DNA of 6,643 bases from DATESZ01 sp035283845 (GTDB lineage Bacteria > Desulfobacterota > Syntrophia > Syntrophales > JACQWR01), in NCBI GenBank assembly GCA_035283845.1, contig DATESZ010000052.1, positions 1-6,643 of the forward strand, read 5' to 3'. The notes under the pieces were generated by a model, which ran no database searches, was not told where the DNA came from, and saw only the letters and a program-made list of their open reading frames with translations. Numbering within the stretch: the first letter of the stretch is position 1; each line of letters starts with the position of its first letter. The position numbers were made by a program, and so were the translations under genes. This document shows, piece after piece, positions 1 to 5,221 of the stretch.

Positions 1-198
1 CGCCCAATGGTCATTACTCAAAATGGCGAGCCTAAAGCCGTTCTGCAAGACCCTGAAAGTTATGACAATATGCGGAAAGCCATTACTCTTCTCAAATTAA
101 TTTCCGAGGGTGAGGAAAATATCAAGCATGGGCAAGTTAAACCCCAGGAAAAAGTGTTTGAAAATATTGAAAAAGTTTTAGCGAAGAGAAGCGAATGA
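1..198 (+). CDS. Phd/YefM-family antitoxin, 3' part (5' end outside window)
   Basis: Antitoxin half of a type II toxin-antitoxin pair. In this family the N-terminal part binds operator DNA and the C-terminal tail wraps and neutralises the toxin. The reading frame is open from base 1 (Arg-Pro before the first Met), and the segment 'VITQNGEPKAVLQDPESYD' matches the conserved core that normally lies about 25-30 residues into Phd/YefM proteins. The ATG at 7 is therefore almost certainly internal and the real start lies left of the window. The remaining 65 codons include the conserved core and a charged Lys/Glu-rich tail (GEENIKHGQVKPQEKVFENI) suited to toxin binding. The stop overlaps the start of the next gene as ATGA (195-198), the usual translational coupling in these operons. 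The partner toxin is frameshifted, so this antitoxin may now have no functional partner. Confidence 0.88.
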   Translation, partial: RPMVITQNGEPKAVLQDPESYDNMRKAITLLKLISEGEENIKHGQVKPQEKVFENIEKVLAKRSE

Positions 199-523
199 AC
201 CCCAAATATAAAGTCATTTGGACTGATGTTGCTGAAAATGATTTGTTAAATATTATCGAGTATATAGCAGGAGAGAACCTTACAAATGCAAAAAATATTT
301 TCAGCAAAATAAAAGGTAAGGCAATAAATCTTAATCATCTTCCAGAGAGAGGCAGGGTGGTCCCTGAGTTATTAGACCAAGGCGTTCACCTTTACCGGGA
401 GCTAATAATAAATCCTTGGAGAATAATTTACAGAAATCAGAGAAGAAAGTATATGTCTTGTCAGTGATAGACTCCCGGCAAAACGCAGAGGATATTTTAC
501 TGAAAAGATTAATAAAAGTATAA
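195..523 (+). pseudogene. RelE/ParE-superfamily toxin, frameshifted
   Basis: Toxin half of the pair with the preceding Phd/YefM antitoxin. RelE-type members cleave mRNA on the ribosome and ParE-type members poison gyrase; the sequence does not decide which. As read from ATG 195, the protein stops at 465-467 after 90 residues, ending in an unfamiliar NQRRKYMSCQ tail. The part before it is a good family match: 'YKVIWTDVAENDLLNIIEYI', then 'LPERGRVVPEL' and 'LYRELIINPWRIIYR'. In another frame, 434-523 encodes SEKKVYVLSVIDSR then QNAEDILLKRLIKV and a TAA, which is the expected family C-terminus. One extra T between about 435 and 436 would give ATA-TCA in place of AAT-CAG and join the parts into one 109-residue protein. 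The simplest reading is a single-base deletion; a sequencing error is possible. The truncated form lacks the last beta strands and is probably inactive. Confidence 0.85.
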
Positions 524-740
524 AAAATCTGCTAACAAATCAATTCAGGTGACGAGAAGGGGTTCGGGAGCGCTGACGCGGCAAGTCTTTCGGGCCGCGC
601 CTGATTTCCGGCGTAGGGCTAAGAACATAAAGGGGGCACAATGGAAGATTTGGCTGGAATAGGAAAGCTGAGCGAATCGATAGAAAAAGGGAAACCGCGA
701 TGACCGTTACATGTGGTGGAAAATAGAATCAACATGATTT
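524..740. other. Gene-poor stretch between the two toxin-antitoxin pairs
   Basis: Apart from the 20-codon frame at 641-703, no convincing gene is seen here. Bases 549-605 are abruptly GC-rich compared with the AT-rich toxin pair to the left, suggesting a junction between DNA of different origins. A small inverted repeat (CGCGGC 577-582, GCCGCG 594-599, 11-base loop) lies inside it. It has no T-tract, so it is not a good intrinsic terminator. The stretch is best read as remains of older genes. Confidence 0.4.
641..703 (+). pseudogene. 20-codon ORF, possible 5' remnant of a lost gene
   Basis: A strong Shine-Dalgarno-like run (AAAGGGGG, 629-636) sits 4 bases before an ATG that opens a 20-codon frame, MEDLAGIGKLSESIEKGKPR, ending in TGA at 701-703. 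The opening residues resemble, from memory, the start of larger hypothetical proteins (DUF2806-like, 'MEDLAG.GK'), but the remainder of such a protein is not found downstream in any frame. It may be the amputated start of a lost gene or a small peptide gene. The match is short and the identification is tentative. Confidence 0.3.
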
Positions 741-757
741 TACAGATCAAGCCCTGA

Positions 758-775
758 ATTGTGTTATAATGCAAT
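758..775 (+). promoter_or_regulatory. hicBA promoter: extended -10 inside an 18-bp dyad (candidate operator)
   Basis: A consensus -10 box TATAAT lies at 765-770, preceded by TG at 762-763, which makes an extended -10 (TGTTATAAT). A weak -35 (TTTACA, 739-744) sits 20 bases away; extended -10 promoters tolerate a poor -35. The expected transcript start near 777 leaves a short leader before the hicB ribosome site at 801. The same bases form a dyad: ATTG (758-761), TTATAA (764-769) and CAAT (772-775) are symmetric about 766.5, with only the TG/TG positions mismatched. A repressor bound here would cover the -10, fitting the autoregulation known for HicB antitoxins. The promoter is well supported; the operator role is inferred. 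Confidence 0.55.
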
Positions 776-812
776 CGGTTTAGTAAAAACTTAAATGTAT
801 GGAGAAGAAAAA

Positions 813-1037
813 ATGATACAATTTAAAATAGTTGTCGAAAAGCACCCTGATACATATGTTGCATATCCCCTCGGTATGAAAGGAGTTGTGGTTGGTCAAG
901 GGGAAACATATGAAGCTGCTTTATCTGATGTTAAATCGGCTATAAAATTCCATATCGATACTTTTGGCCCTGAACAATTCGAAATTGATCCCCCAATTTT
1001 AGAAGCTTTTATAGCAGAAACAGGGATAGCCGTTTGA
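813..1037 (+). CDS. hicB: HicB-family antitoxin
   Basis: Antitoxin of a HicBA type II system; it binds and blocks the HicA ribonuclease. The start was set at ATG 813, since GGAGAA (801-806) then sits at normal Shine-Dalgarno distance; the in-frame ATG at 795 would place that site inside the gene. The product is 74 residues. It shows the compact HicB fold signature: a first strand 'IQFKIVVEKHPDTYVAYPLG', a 'VVVGQGETYEAALSDVKSAI' turn-helix segment resembling the 'G.T.EEAL....AI' pattern, and a closing 'PPILEAFIAETGIAV'. It is too short to carry an extra C-terminal helix-turn-helix or ribbon-helix-helix domain. If it autoregulates, DNA binding would have to come from this small fold or from the HicAB complex. 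The stop overlaps the hicA start, so the two are translationally coupled. Antitoxin-first order is common for this subgroup. Confidence 0.87.
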   Translation: MIQFKIVVEKHPDTYVAYPLGMKGVVVGQGETYEAALSDVKSAIKFHIDTFGPEQFEIDPPILEAFIAETGIAV

Positions 1038-1273
1038 TCTCACAATTTCCTGCAGATGCTCCTATTAGAAAGGTGATGAAAGCCTTGGAGCGCTTGGGAT
1101 TCACCGTGGTTCGCGAGGGGGATCATATCGCCATGATAAAAGAAAACCCCGATGGAACCCGCACTTCCCTTACGATGCCCAACCATCCAACAATAAAAAA
1201 ATCCACCTTACGAACTATCTTGACCCAGGCAAGAATTTCAAGAGACGAATTTCTTGAAGCATATGATTCGTAA
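1034..1273 (+). CDS. hicA: HicA-family mRNA interferase toxin (YcfA-like)
   Basis: HicA toxins are small double-stranded-RNA-binding-fold ribonucleases that cleave mRNA and arrest growth until HicB is restored. The 79-residue product has the family layout: a helix 'PIRKVMKALERLGFTVVREG', then 'GDHIAMIKENPDGTRTSLTM', 'PNHPTIKKSTLRTILTQA', and a C-terminal 'ISRDEFLEAY'. His31, in Arg-Glu-Gly-Asp-His, is at the position of the catalytic histidine, so the toxin looks intact. The start is a TTG at 1034 overlapping the hicB stop (TTGA), with AGGGA at 1022-1026 seven bases before it. The first ATG (1076) would remove the conserved PIRKV helix, so TTG is preferred. Using a poor start codon for the toxin would help keep its level below that of the antitoxin. 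Confidence 0.9.
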   Translation: MISQFPADAPIRKVMKALERLGFTVVREGDHIAMIKENPDGTRTSLTMPNHPTIKKSTLRTILTQARISRDEFLEAYDS

Positions 1274-1316
1274 AAAATTTTGGTATAAAAACTTTTTGCG
1301 CCGAACAAAAAAATCC

Positions 1317-1346
1317 AGCCGACCGCTTACAGCGTCGGCTAATTTT
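1317..1346 (+). terminator. Candidate terminator after hicA
   Basis: An inverted repeat AGCCGAC-c-GCT (1317-1327) pairs with AGCGTCGGCT (1331-1340), giving a 10-bp stem with one bulged C and a 3-base loop. It is followed by AATTTT and preceded by a run of A (1307-1313). The stem is strong and the T-run is short, so termination may be partial. The A-run on the left gives it a bidirectional character. It fits the end of the hicBA unit, 43 bases past the hicA stop. Confidence 0.6.
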
Positions 1347-1473
1347 GACCGTTCTAATTATTTACTGATTGTTGCAGAGAAAAATAGAACCGTTCCCATT
1401 TCCCTTTGATTGAAGCATTGCAAGGGCAAAAATGGGTACATAAGGAGTCGCATAGACAAAGTGAGATTCAGCG

Positions 1474-2568
1474 ATGACTGTGACGCAGGGTATTCTAGTT
1501 CGCCAACCACATGATCTGACGGTCGCATGGGCGCAACGCGTCGTCAATTCCCATGCGTCCGACACCAACGTATCGGGGATCCATGTGCTTTCCGCAGATA
1601 TTGGGACGACAACGCGGGTAATTGTTGCTGTCGAACACAATGGGCCAGAGACTTTGCCCCGTCGTTGGTTCATAAAACTGCCATCCCGGGCGTGGCGGGC
1701 ATGGTTAATTACAGCTTTACCGCAACTCCTCCAGACAGAAGTGCGTTTTTATCAAGAAGTGGCTCCGTCCGTGCCTGTGCTCTACCCCACCGTCTTAGCG
1801 GCGCAGCGTCAGCGCGGACGGGGCACGACACTGGTAATGGCTGATGTGACGGAATGGGGCGCGATACCCGGCTCTCCCCGTGATGTTTTGACGACTAATC
1901 AAGCTGCCTTGGTAGTCGAACAACTGGCTCATCTCCATGCGCGTTTTTGGCATAAAGCAAGTCTCGACGACGCCTATCGCTGGCTGGCCGGTCCTGTCCG
2001 GCGCTGGGAAGACCGCCTGGGCGCTGCCCTGGCAGTGCCTTTGATGCAACGGGGGTTACAGCGTGCGGGAAGCAATATTCCCACAAAGCTCCACGCCCCC
2101 GCTGTGCGCTATGCTCGCCAGCGTCGCCACGCGATGCGTTTTCTTGCGGGCGGTCCACGCACCCTCGTCCATCACGATCTGCATCCCGGTAATCTTTTCT
2201 GGCAGCAATCCCAACCAGGATTCCTCGACTGGCAACTCGTCCGCATTGGCGAAGGGATTGGCGATGTCGCGTACTTCTTGGCTACAGCGCTAGCTCCCGA
2301 AACCCGGAGGACGCATGAACTGCGCCTTCTTACAAGGTATCAACAGATCCTTGCGGACCATCGTGTCGCGGCTCCCGACTTCACAACGTTGCTGCAAAGA
2401 TATCGCGCCCATCTAATCTATCCCTTCGAGGCCATGGTGGTGACACTTGCGGTTGGTGGCATGATGGAGCTGGAAAGCAATCTCGAACTCATACGCCGAG
2501 CCTCCGCTGCGGTTGAGGACCACGATGCCTTTGCATTCATAGCGGCATGGAATAAAGATGAGGGATAA
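1474..2568 (+). CDS. APH-fold phosphotransferase (small-molecule kinase), substrate unknown
   Basis: A 364-residue member of the aminoglycoside phosphotransferase / choline-kinase-like fold, presumably cytosolic and ATP-dependent. Visible landmarks are: the ATP-anchoring lysine in 'RRWFIKLPS' (Lys68); a following helix glutamate in 'LLQTEVRFYQEV' (Glu89); a hinge-like strand 'TTLVMADVTEWG' (118-129); the catalytic loop 'LVHHDLHPGNLFW' (231-243), with Asp235 as catalytic base and Asn240 for magnesium; and the metal-binding Asp252 in 'GFLDWQLVRIGEGIGDVAYFLA', the counterpart of the DFG motif. All core catalytic residues are present. ATG 1474 is the first in-frame start after a TGA at 1462, with only a weak GAG upstream. 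The fold covers antibiotic, homoserine, choline and ecdysteroid-type kinases, and nothing here fixes the substrate; a resistance role should not be assumed. It has no operon partner and is GC-richer than the genes on its left, hinting at separate acquisition. Confidence 0.82.
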   Translation: MTVTQGILVRQPHDLTVAWAQRVVNSHASDTNVSGIHVLSADIGTTTRVIVAVEHNGPETLPRRWFIKLPSRAWRAWLITALPQLLQTEVRFYQEVAPSVPVLYPTVLAAQRQRGRGTTLVMADVTEWGAIPGSPRDVLTTNQAALVVEQLAHLHARFWHKASLDDAYRWLAGPVRRWEDRLGAALAVPLMQRGLQRAGSNIPTKLHAPAVRYARQRRHAMRFLAGGPRTLVHHDLHPGNLFWQQSQPGFLDWQLVRIGEGIGDVAYFLATALAPETRRTHELRLLTRYQQILADHRVAAPDFTTLLQRYRAHLIYPFEAMVVTLAVGGMMELESNLELIRRASAAVEDHDAFAFIAAWNKDEG

Positions 2569-2648
2569 TTCCGGGAATTCCGTTAACAGCATACATAATT
2601 ATAGAGAATTAAGTAATGTCCCCGGAACACCTCCCCAGCCTCCGATCC

Positions 2649-2696
2649 CCCGTCGCTCCGGCTTCCATGCTTGCCTGAGGCCGGGAGTTGGACGGG
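2649..2696 (+). repeat. Imperfect inverted repeat upstream of the glycosylase gene
   Basis: Three stacked stem segments can be read: CCCGTC (2649-2654) with GACGGG (2691-2696), CTCC (2656-2659) with GGAG (2684-2687), and GGC (2660-2662) with GCC (2680-2682). Together they give about 13 GC-rich pairs closing a 17-base loop. No T-tract follows, so it is not a typical terminator. The 3' arm ends 7 bases before ATG 2704, and the hairpin in mRNA would occupy the ribosome-binding region. It could be a translational control element or a leftover of a mobile repeat. Function is inferred only. Confidence 0.4.
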
Positions 2697-2703
2697 TAAA
2701 ATT

Positions 2704-3210
2704 ATGACGGAAGGATATATGGAATTAACAGGTTTTCCCCCAGTTGCGGACATGCGTGCTAAAATCCTTATTCTCGGGACATTTCCAGGAGAAGAGTCGC
2801 TGAGGCACAAAGAATATTATGCCCACCCACGGAATCTCTTCTGGGACATGATGGAATACGTCTGTGGCGCCGGCAGAGACAAGGATTATAATGCCCGTCT
2901 GACTATATTGAAAAAAAAGCGGATAGCTCTTTGGGATGTACTTAAGTCTTGCAGCAGGCAAGGAAGTGTAGACACATGCATTCGGAATGGCCGTTTCAAC
3001 GATTTCAACACATTCCTGTCTCGCTACCCCGTGAAAGCAGTGTTCTTCAACGGAAAGACAGCAGAAAGGTTGTTTCGGCAGCATGTTGTTATACCGAAGT
3101 TAATGCCCTCCCCTCATTTATTTGTGCTGCCCTCTACAAGTCCGGCAAATGCGAGGATGGCGAAGGACGAAAAAGTCAGGCGATGGTGCGAGGTAAAACT
3201 ATATCTCTAA
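2704..3210 (+). CDS. Hypoxanthine-DNA glycosylase-type UDG-superfamily protein
   Basis: Probable DNA-deoxyinosine (hypoxanthine) glycosylase. It would cut the base from deaminated adenine in DNA as the first step of base excision repair in the cytoplasm. The 168-residue product starts with 'GFPPVADMRAKILILGTFPG', the family's opening strand and phosphate-binding loop (about residues 11-29). 'YYAHPRNLFW' (38-47) is the motif 1-like segment with a conserved Asn, then 'RIALWDVLKSC', 'AVFFNGKTAERLF', and 'FVLPSTSPANA', the motif 2-like DNA-intercalation loop. Length is normal for the family. Start choice is uncertain: ATG 2704 has a weak upstream site, ATG 2719 has AAGGA only 3 bases away, and TTG 2671 is in frame. 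ATG 2704 fits family length well. Family members are sometimes annotated as G:T/U mismatch glycosylases, and activity cannot be assigned more finely here. It appears to be a single-gene unit. Confidence 0.85.
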   Translation: MTEGYMELTGFPPVADMRAKILILGTFPGEESLRHKEYYAHPRNLFWDMMEYVCGAGRDKDYNARLTILKKKRIALWDVLKSCSRQGSVDTCIRNGRFNDFNTFLSRYPVKAVFFNGKTAERLFRQHVVIPKLMPSPHLFVLPSTSPANARMAKDEKVRRWCEVKLYL

Positions 3211-3245
3211 AGCGCTTTGTCGTTATGCGGATTACGATATAAATA

Positions 3246-3274
3246 TTAACATTTCAACGGGATAATGCTATTAA
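3246..3274 (+). promoter_or_regulatory. Candidate promoter for the exporter unit
   Basis: The AT-rich gap between the glycosylase stop and the adaptor gene has TTAACA (3246-3251) spaced 17 bases from TATTAA (3269-3274). GATAAT at 3261-3266 and TTGTCG (3217-3222) with TAAATA (3240-3245) are alternatives. The elements are only approximate, but the gap is the only place upstream of the three coupled exporter genes where a promoter would fit. Confidence 0.3.
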
Positions 3275-3306
3275 ATTGATAAAATTTCCCTTGAGGATGT
3301 CCTGTT

Positions 3307-4473
3307 CTGAAAAAAAAAATAATCATAACAGTTTTTTTGCTTCTTTTTGTGAGTGTCGGTTTCCTGGTTTATCTGGGTCAGCGGGAGGCAAGGCTGGGCG
3401 AGCTCTTCTACTCGGGGACCATAGAGGCGACGGAGGCTAACCTTGCGTTTCAGGCGGGCGGCCGGGTGGTGCGCGTCATTGTCCGGGAAGGTCAGGCGGT
3501 AGTAAAGGGACAGGTGCTTGCGGAATTGGATCGCGCGGAATATGAAGCCCGTTTTGAGCAGGCCATGGCCAATGTGGCAAGATACCGAGAGCTTCAGAAG
3601 CAACTGCAGACTCTTCTTGAGGTTTATGAAAAATCTCTTCCCCTGGAAGTTGACAGGGCGGAAGCGGGTGTGCGTGCTTTGAGTTCTCAGTTGGAGGAAC
3701 TCCTGTCAGGAAACCGCGCCCAGGACGTGGAAGGGGCGCGGCAGGCATTTCTGAAAGCGGAAGCCGTTATGGAAGAGGCGCGTAAAAACCGGGATAGGTA
3801 TGATCAGCTCTTTAATATGGAGATTGCCTCAGAAAAGGAATGGGATGCGGAAAGGCTGAAATACGAAACGGCTCTCCGGGATTATGAACAAAGGAGGGAG
3901 GCCTACGATCTTGCTAAAGAGGGCCCACGGCGGGAGGCAATCGAGACGGCCCGGGCAAGATTATCGGAAGGCAAGGCAGCGCTTAATAATGCGCGCAACG
4001 ATCTGAAAAGGATCGAAGCTGCAAGGAGGGATGTTGAGTCGGCGCGCCAGCAGGTGAGAGCGGGCGAGGCGGCCCTCGCCCAGGCAAAGATACAGGTGGA
4101 ATATACGGAACTGAAGGCGCCCTTTCCCGGCATCATCACCAGCCGTAATGTGGAACCGGGAGAGGTGGTCACGCCAAGCCGGGAAGTTATAACCCTGGCC
4201 GATCTTTCCCGTGTGGACCTGAAGATATTTGTTGGAGAGACGGAAATCGGCAAGGTAAAGCAGGGACAGAGTGTGGACGTGAAAGTGGATACCTTCCCGG
4301 ACAAAGTCTACAAGGGAGTTGTAACCTTTATTTCACCGGAGGGGGAATTTACTCCCAAGATTATCCAGACCCACAAGGAACGGGTCAAGCTCGTTTACCT
4401 CGTAAAAATTTCTCTTCCTAATCCCGATTTGGAATTGAAGACAGGAATGCCGGCCGATGCCTGGTTGCGATGA
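3307..4473 (+). CDS. HlyD-family periplasmic adaptor (membrane fusion protein), YbhG-like
   Basis: Periplasmic adaptor of an ABC-type exporter, linking inner-membrane pump parts toward the outer membrane. Read from CTG 3307 it has 388 residues: a Lys-rich start (KKK) and membrane anchor 'IIITVFLLLFVSVGFLVYL' (about 5-23); the first half of a lipoyl-like domain ('ANLAFQAGGRVVRVIVREGQ', then 'VVKGQVLAELD'); a long Glu/Arg/Ala-rich coiled-coil hairpin (about 75-265); the second lipoyl half 'ELKAPFPGIITSRNVEPGE'; and a beta-barrel with 'PEGEFTPKIIQTHKERVKLV', typical of the YbhG branch. No ATG precedes the anchor in frame. TTG 3337 would cut the anchor and lose the lysines, while CTG 3307 keeps them and has GAGG (3293-3296) upstream. 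The last 17 bases overlap the first ATPase gene. E. coli YbhG works with YbhFSR, so the following ATPases fit this pairing. Substrate unknown. Confidence 0.85.
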   Translation: MKKKIIITVFLLLFVSVGFLVYLGQREARLGELFYSGTIEATEANLAFQAGGRVVRVIVREGQAVVKGQVLAELDRAEYEARFEQAMANVARYRELQKQLQTLLEVYEKSLPLEVDRAEAGVRALSSQLEELLSGNRAQDVEGARQAFLKAEAVMEEARKNRDRYDQLFNMEIASEKEWDAERLKYETALRDYEQRREAYDLAKEGPRREAIETARARLSEGKAALNNARNDLKRIEAARRDVESARQQVRAGEAALAQAKIQVEYTELKAPFPGIITSRNVEPGEVVTPSREVITLADLSRVDLKIFVGETEIGKVKQGQSVDVKVDTFPDKVYKGVVTFISPEGEFTPKIIQTHKERVKLVYLVKISLPNPDLELKTGMPADAWLR

Positions 4474-5221
4474 TTCTTTTATCCGGGTGGACAATGTGTC
4501 GCTCAACTTCGGCCCAATTCAGGCGGTGCAGGGGATCAGTTTCACTGTCCGCCGGGGAGTGATTGCCGGCCTGGTGGGTTCCGACGGGGCGGGTAAATCA
4601 AGTCTCTTAAGAATGATGGCTGCCATGATCAAGCCCGCGTCGGGAAGCATTTCCATTGCGGGACTTGATGTGGTCCGGGAGAAGGCCAGGGTGAAGCATC
4701 TGATCGGTTATATGCCGCAGAGGTTCGGCCTCTACCAGGACCTTACGGTGGAGGAGAACCTCGATTTTTTTATGGATGTATTCGGTATTTCGGGGGCTGA
4801 AAGGGCGAATAGGCGGAAACGTTACCTGGGGTTTTCTAATCTATCCCCTTTTATCGATCGTCTAACAGGCAACCTCTCCGGCGGGATGAAACAAAAGTTG
4901 GGGCTGGCCTGCGTTCTTGTTCATGAGCCGCAGGCGCTTATCCTCGATGAGCCGACAAACGGCGTTGATCCTGTATCGAGGCAGGAGTTCTGGGATATAC
5001 TGAGGGAGATGAAGGAAGAAGGTATGACGATCATTATTTCCACCGCCTATCTCGATGAAGGGGAGAAGTGCGACCAGCTTGGCCTGTTACACGATTCCCG
5101 GCTCCTTGCCTGGGCGCCTCCCGCGGAGATACGGGCCGGTTTCGCCACTCTGGAAGAGGCCATGATCCGGCGCATCGGAGAAGTGGACGGGGAGCTTGTT
5201 CATGACCATTTCCATGCCTGA
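4457..5221 (+). CDS. ABC transporter ATPase, YbhF N-half-like (degenerate H-loop)
   Basis: Cytoplasmic nucleotide-binding subunit of an ABC-2 type exporter, 254 residues. Motifs in order: Walker A 'GSDGAGKS' (41-48), Q-loop Gln88 in 'YMPQRFGLYQDLTVEEN', canonical signature 'LSGGM' (140-144), Walker B 'ALILDE' with Asp164 and Glu165, and D-loop 'NGVDP'. The H-loop reads 'IIISTAYLDE', with Ala197 where the conserved histidine belongs. From memory, the N-terminal halves of tandem ATPases such as YbhF/RbbA-type proteins often have Ala here, so this looks like a lineage trait and not a fresh mutation. ATG 4457 overlaps the adaptor gene by 17 bases and has AGGA 10 bases upstream; the 3' end overlaps the next ATPase gene. 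The protein most likely pairs with that ATPase and supplies the intact signature for its ATP site. Confidence 0.9.
   Translation: MPGCDDSFIRVDNVSLNFGPIQAVQGISFTVRRGVIAGLVGSDGAGKSSLLRMMAAMIKPASGSISIAGLDVVREKARVKHLIGYMPQRFGLYQDLTVEENLDFFMDVFGISGAERANRRKRYLGFSNLSPFIDRLTGNLSGGMKQKLGLACVLVHEPQALILDEPTNGVDPVSRQEFWDILREMKEEGMTIIISTAYLDEGEKCDQLGLLHDSRLLAWAPPAEIRAGFATLEEAMIRRIGEVDGELVHDHFHA

Noticed and set aside
450..467. Programmed frameshift as the explanation for the toxin's two frames
   Set aside because: The frames join best by adding a T within AGAAATCAG, where no slippery heptamer or downstream stem is seen; a plain deletion is simpler.
577..599. Inverted repeat CGCGGC/GCCGCG as a terminator
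   Set aside because: Short stem, 11-base loop and no T-run afterwards.
549..659. GTG-initiated frame of about 36 codons, GC-rich and Arg-rich
   Set aside because: No Shine-Dalgarno, no recognisable motif, and it runs across the better-initiated 641 frame; probably chance or debris.
1351..1390. GTTCTA/TAGAAC inverted repeat upstream of the kinase gene
   Set aside because: Six bases with a 28-base spacer and no promoter element nearby; it could easily be chance.
2571..2590. GGAATTCC palindrome and GTTAAC near the end of the kinase gene, considered as an integron-type recombination site
   Set aside because: Common short restriction-site palindromes; the paired core sites and arms expected of an attC site are not present.
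3903..4304. Minus-strand open frame of 133 codons
   Set aside because: Antisense to the adaptor coiled coil; its Ser/Ala/Arg-rich translation reflects the complementary codon pattern of that gene.
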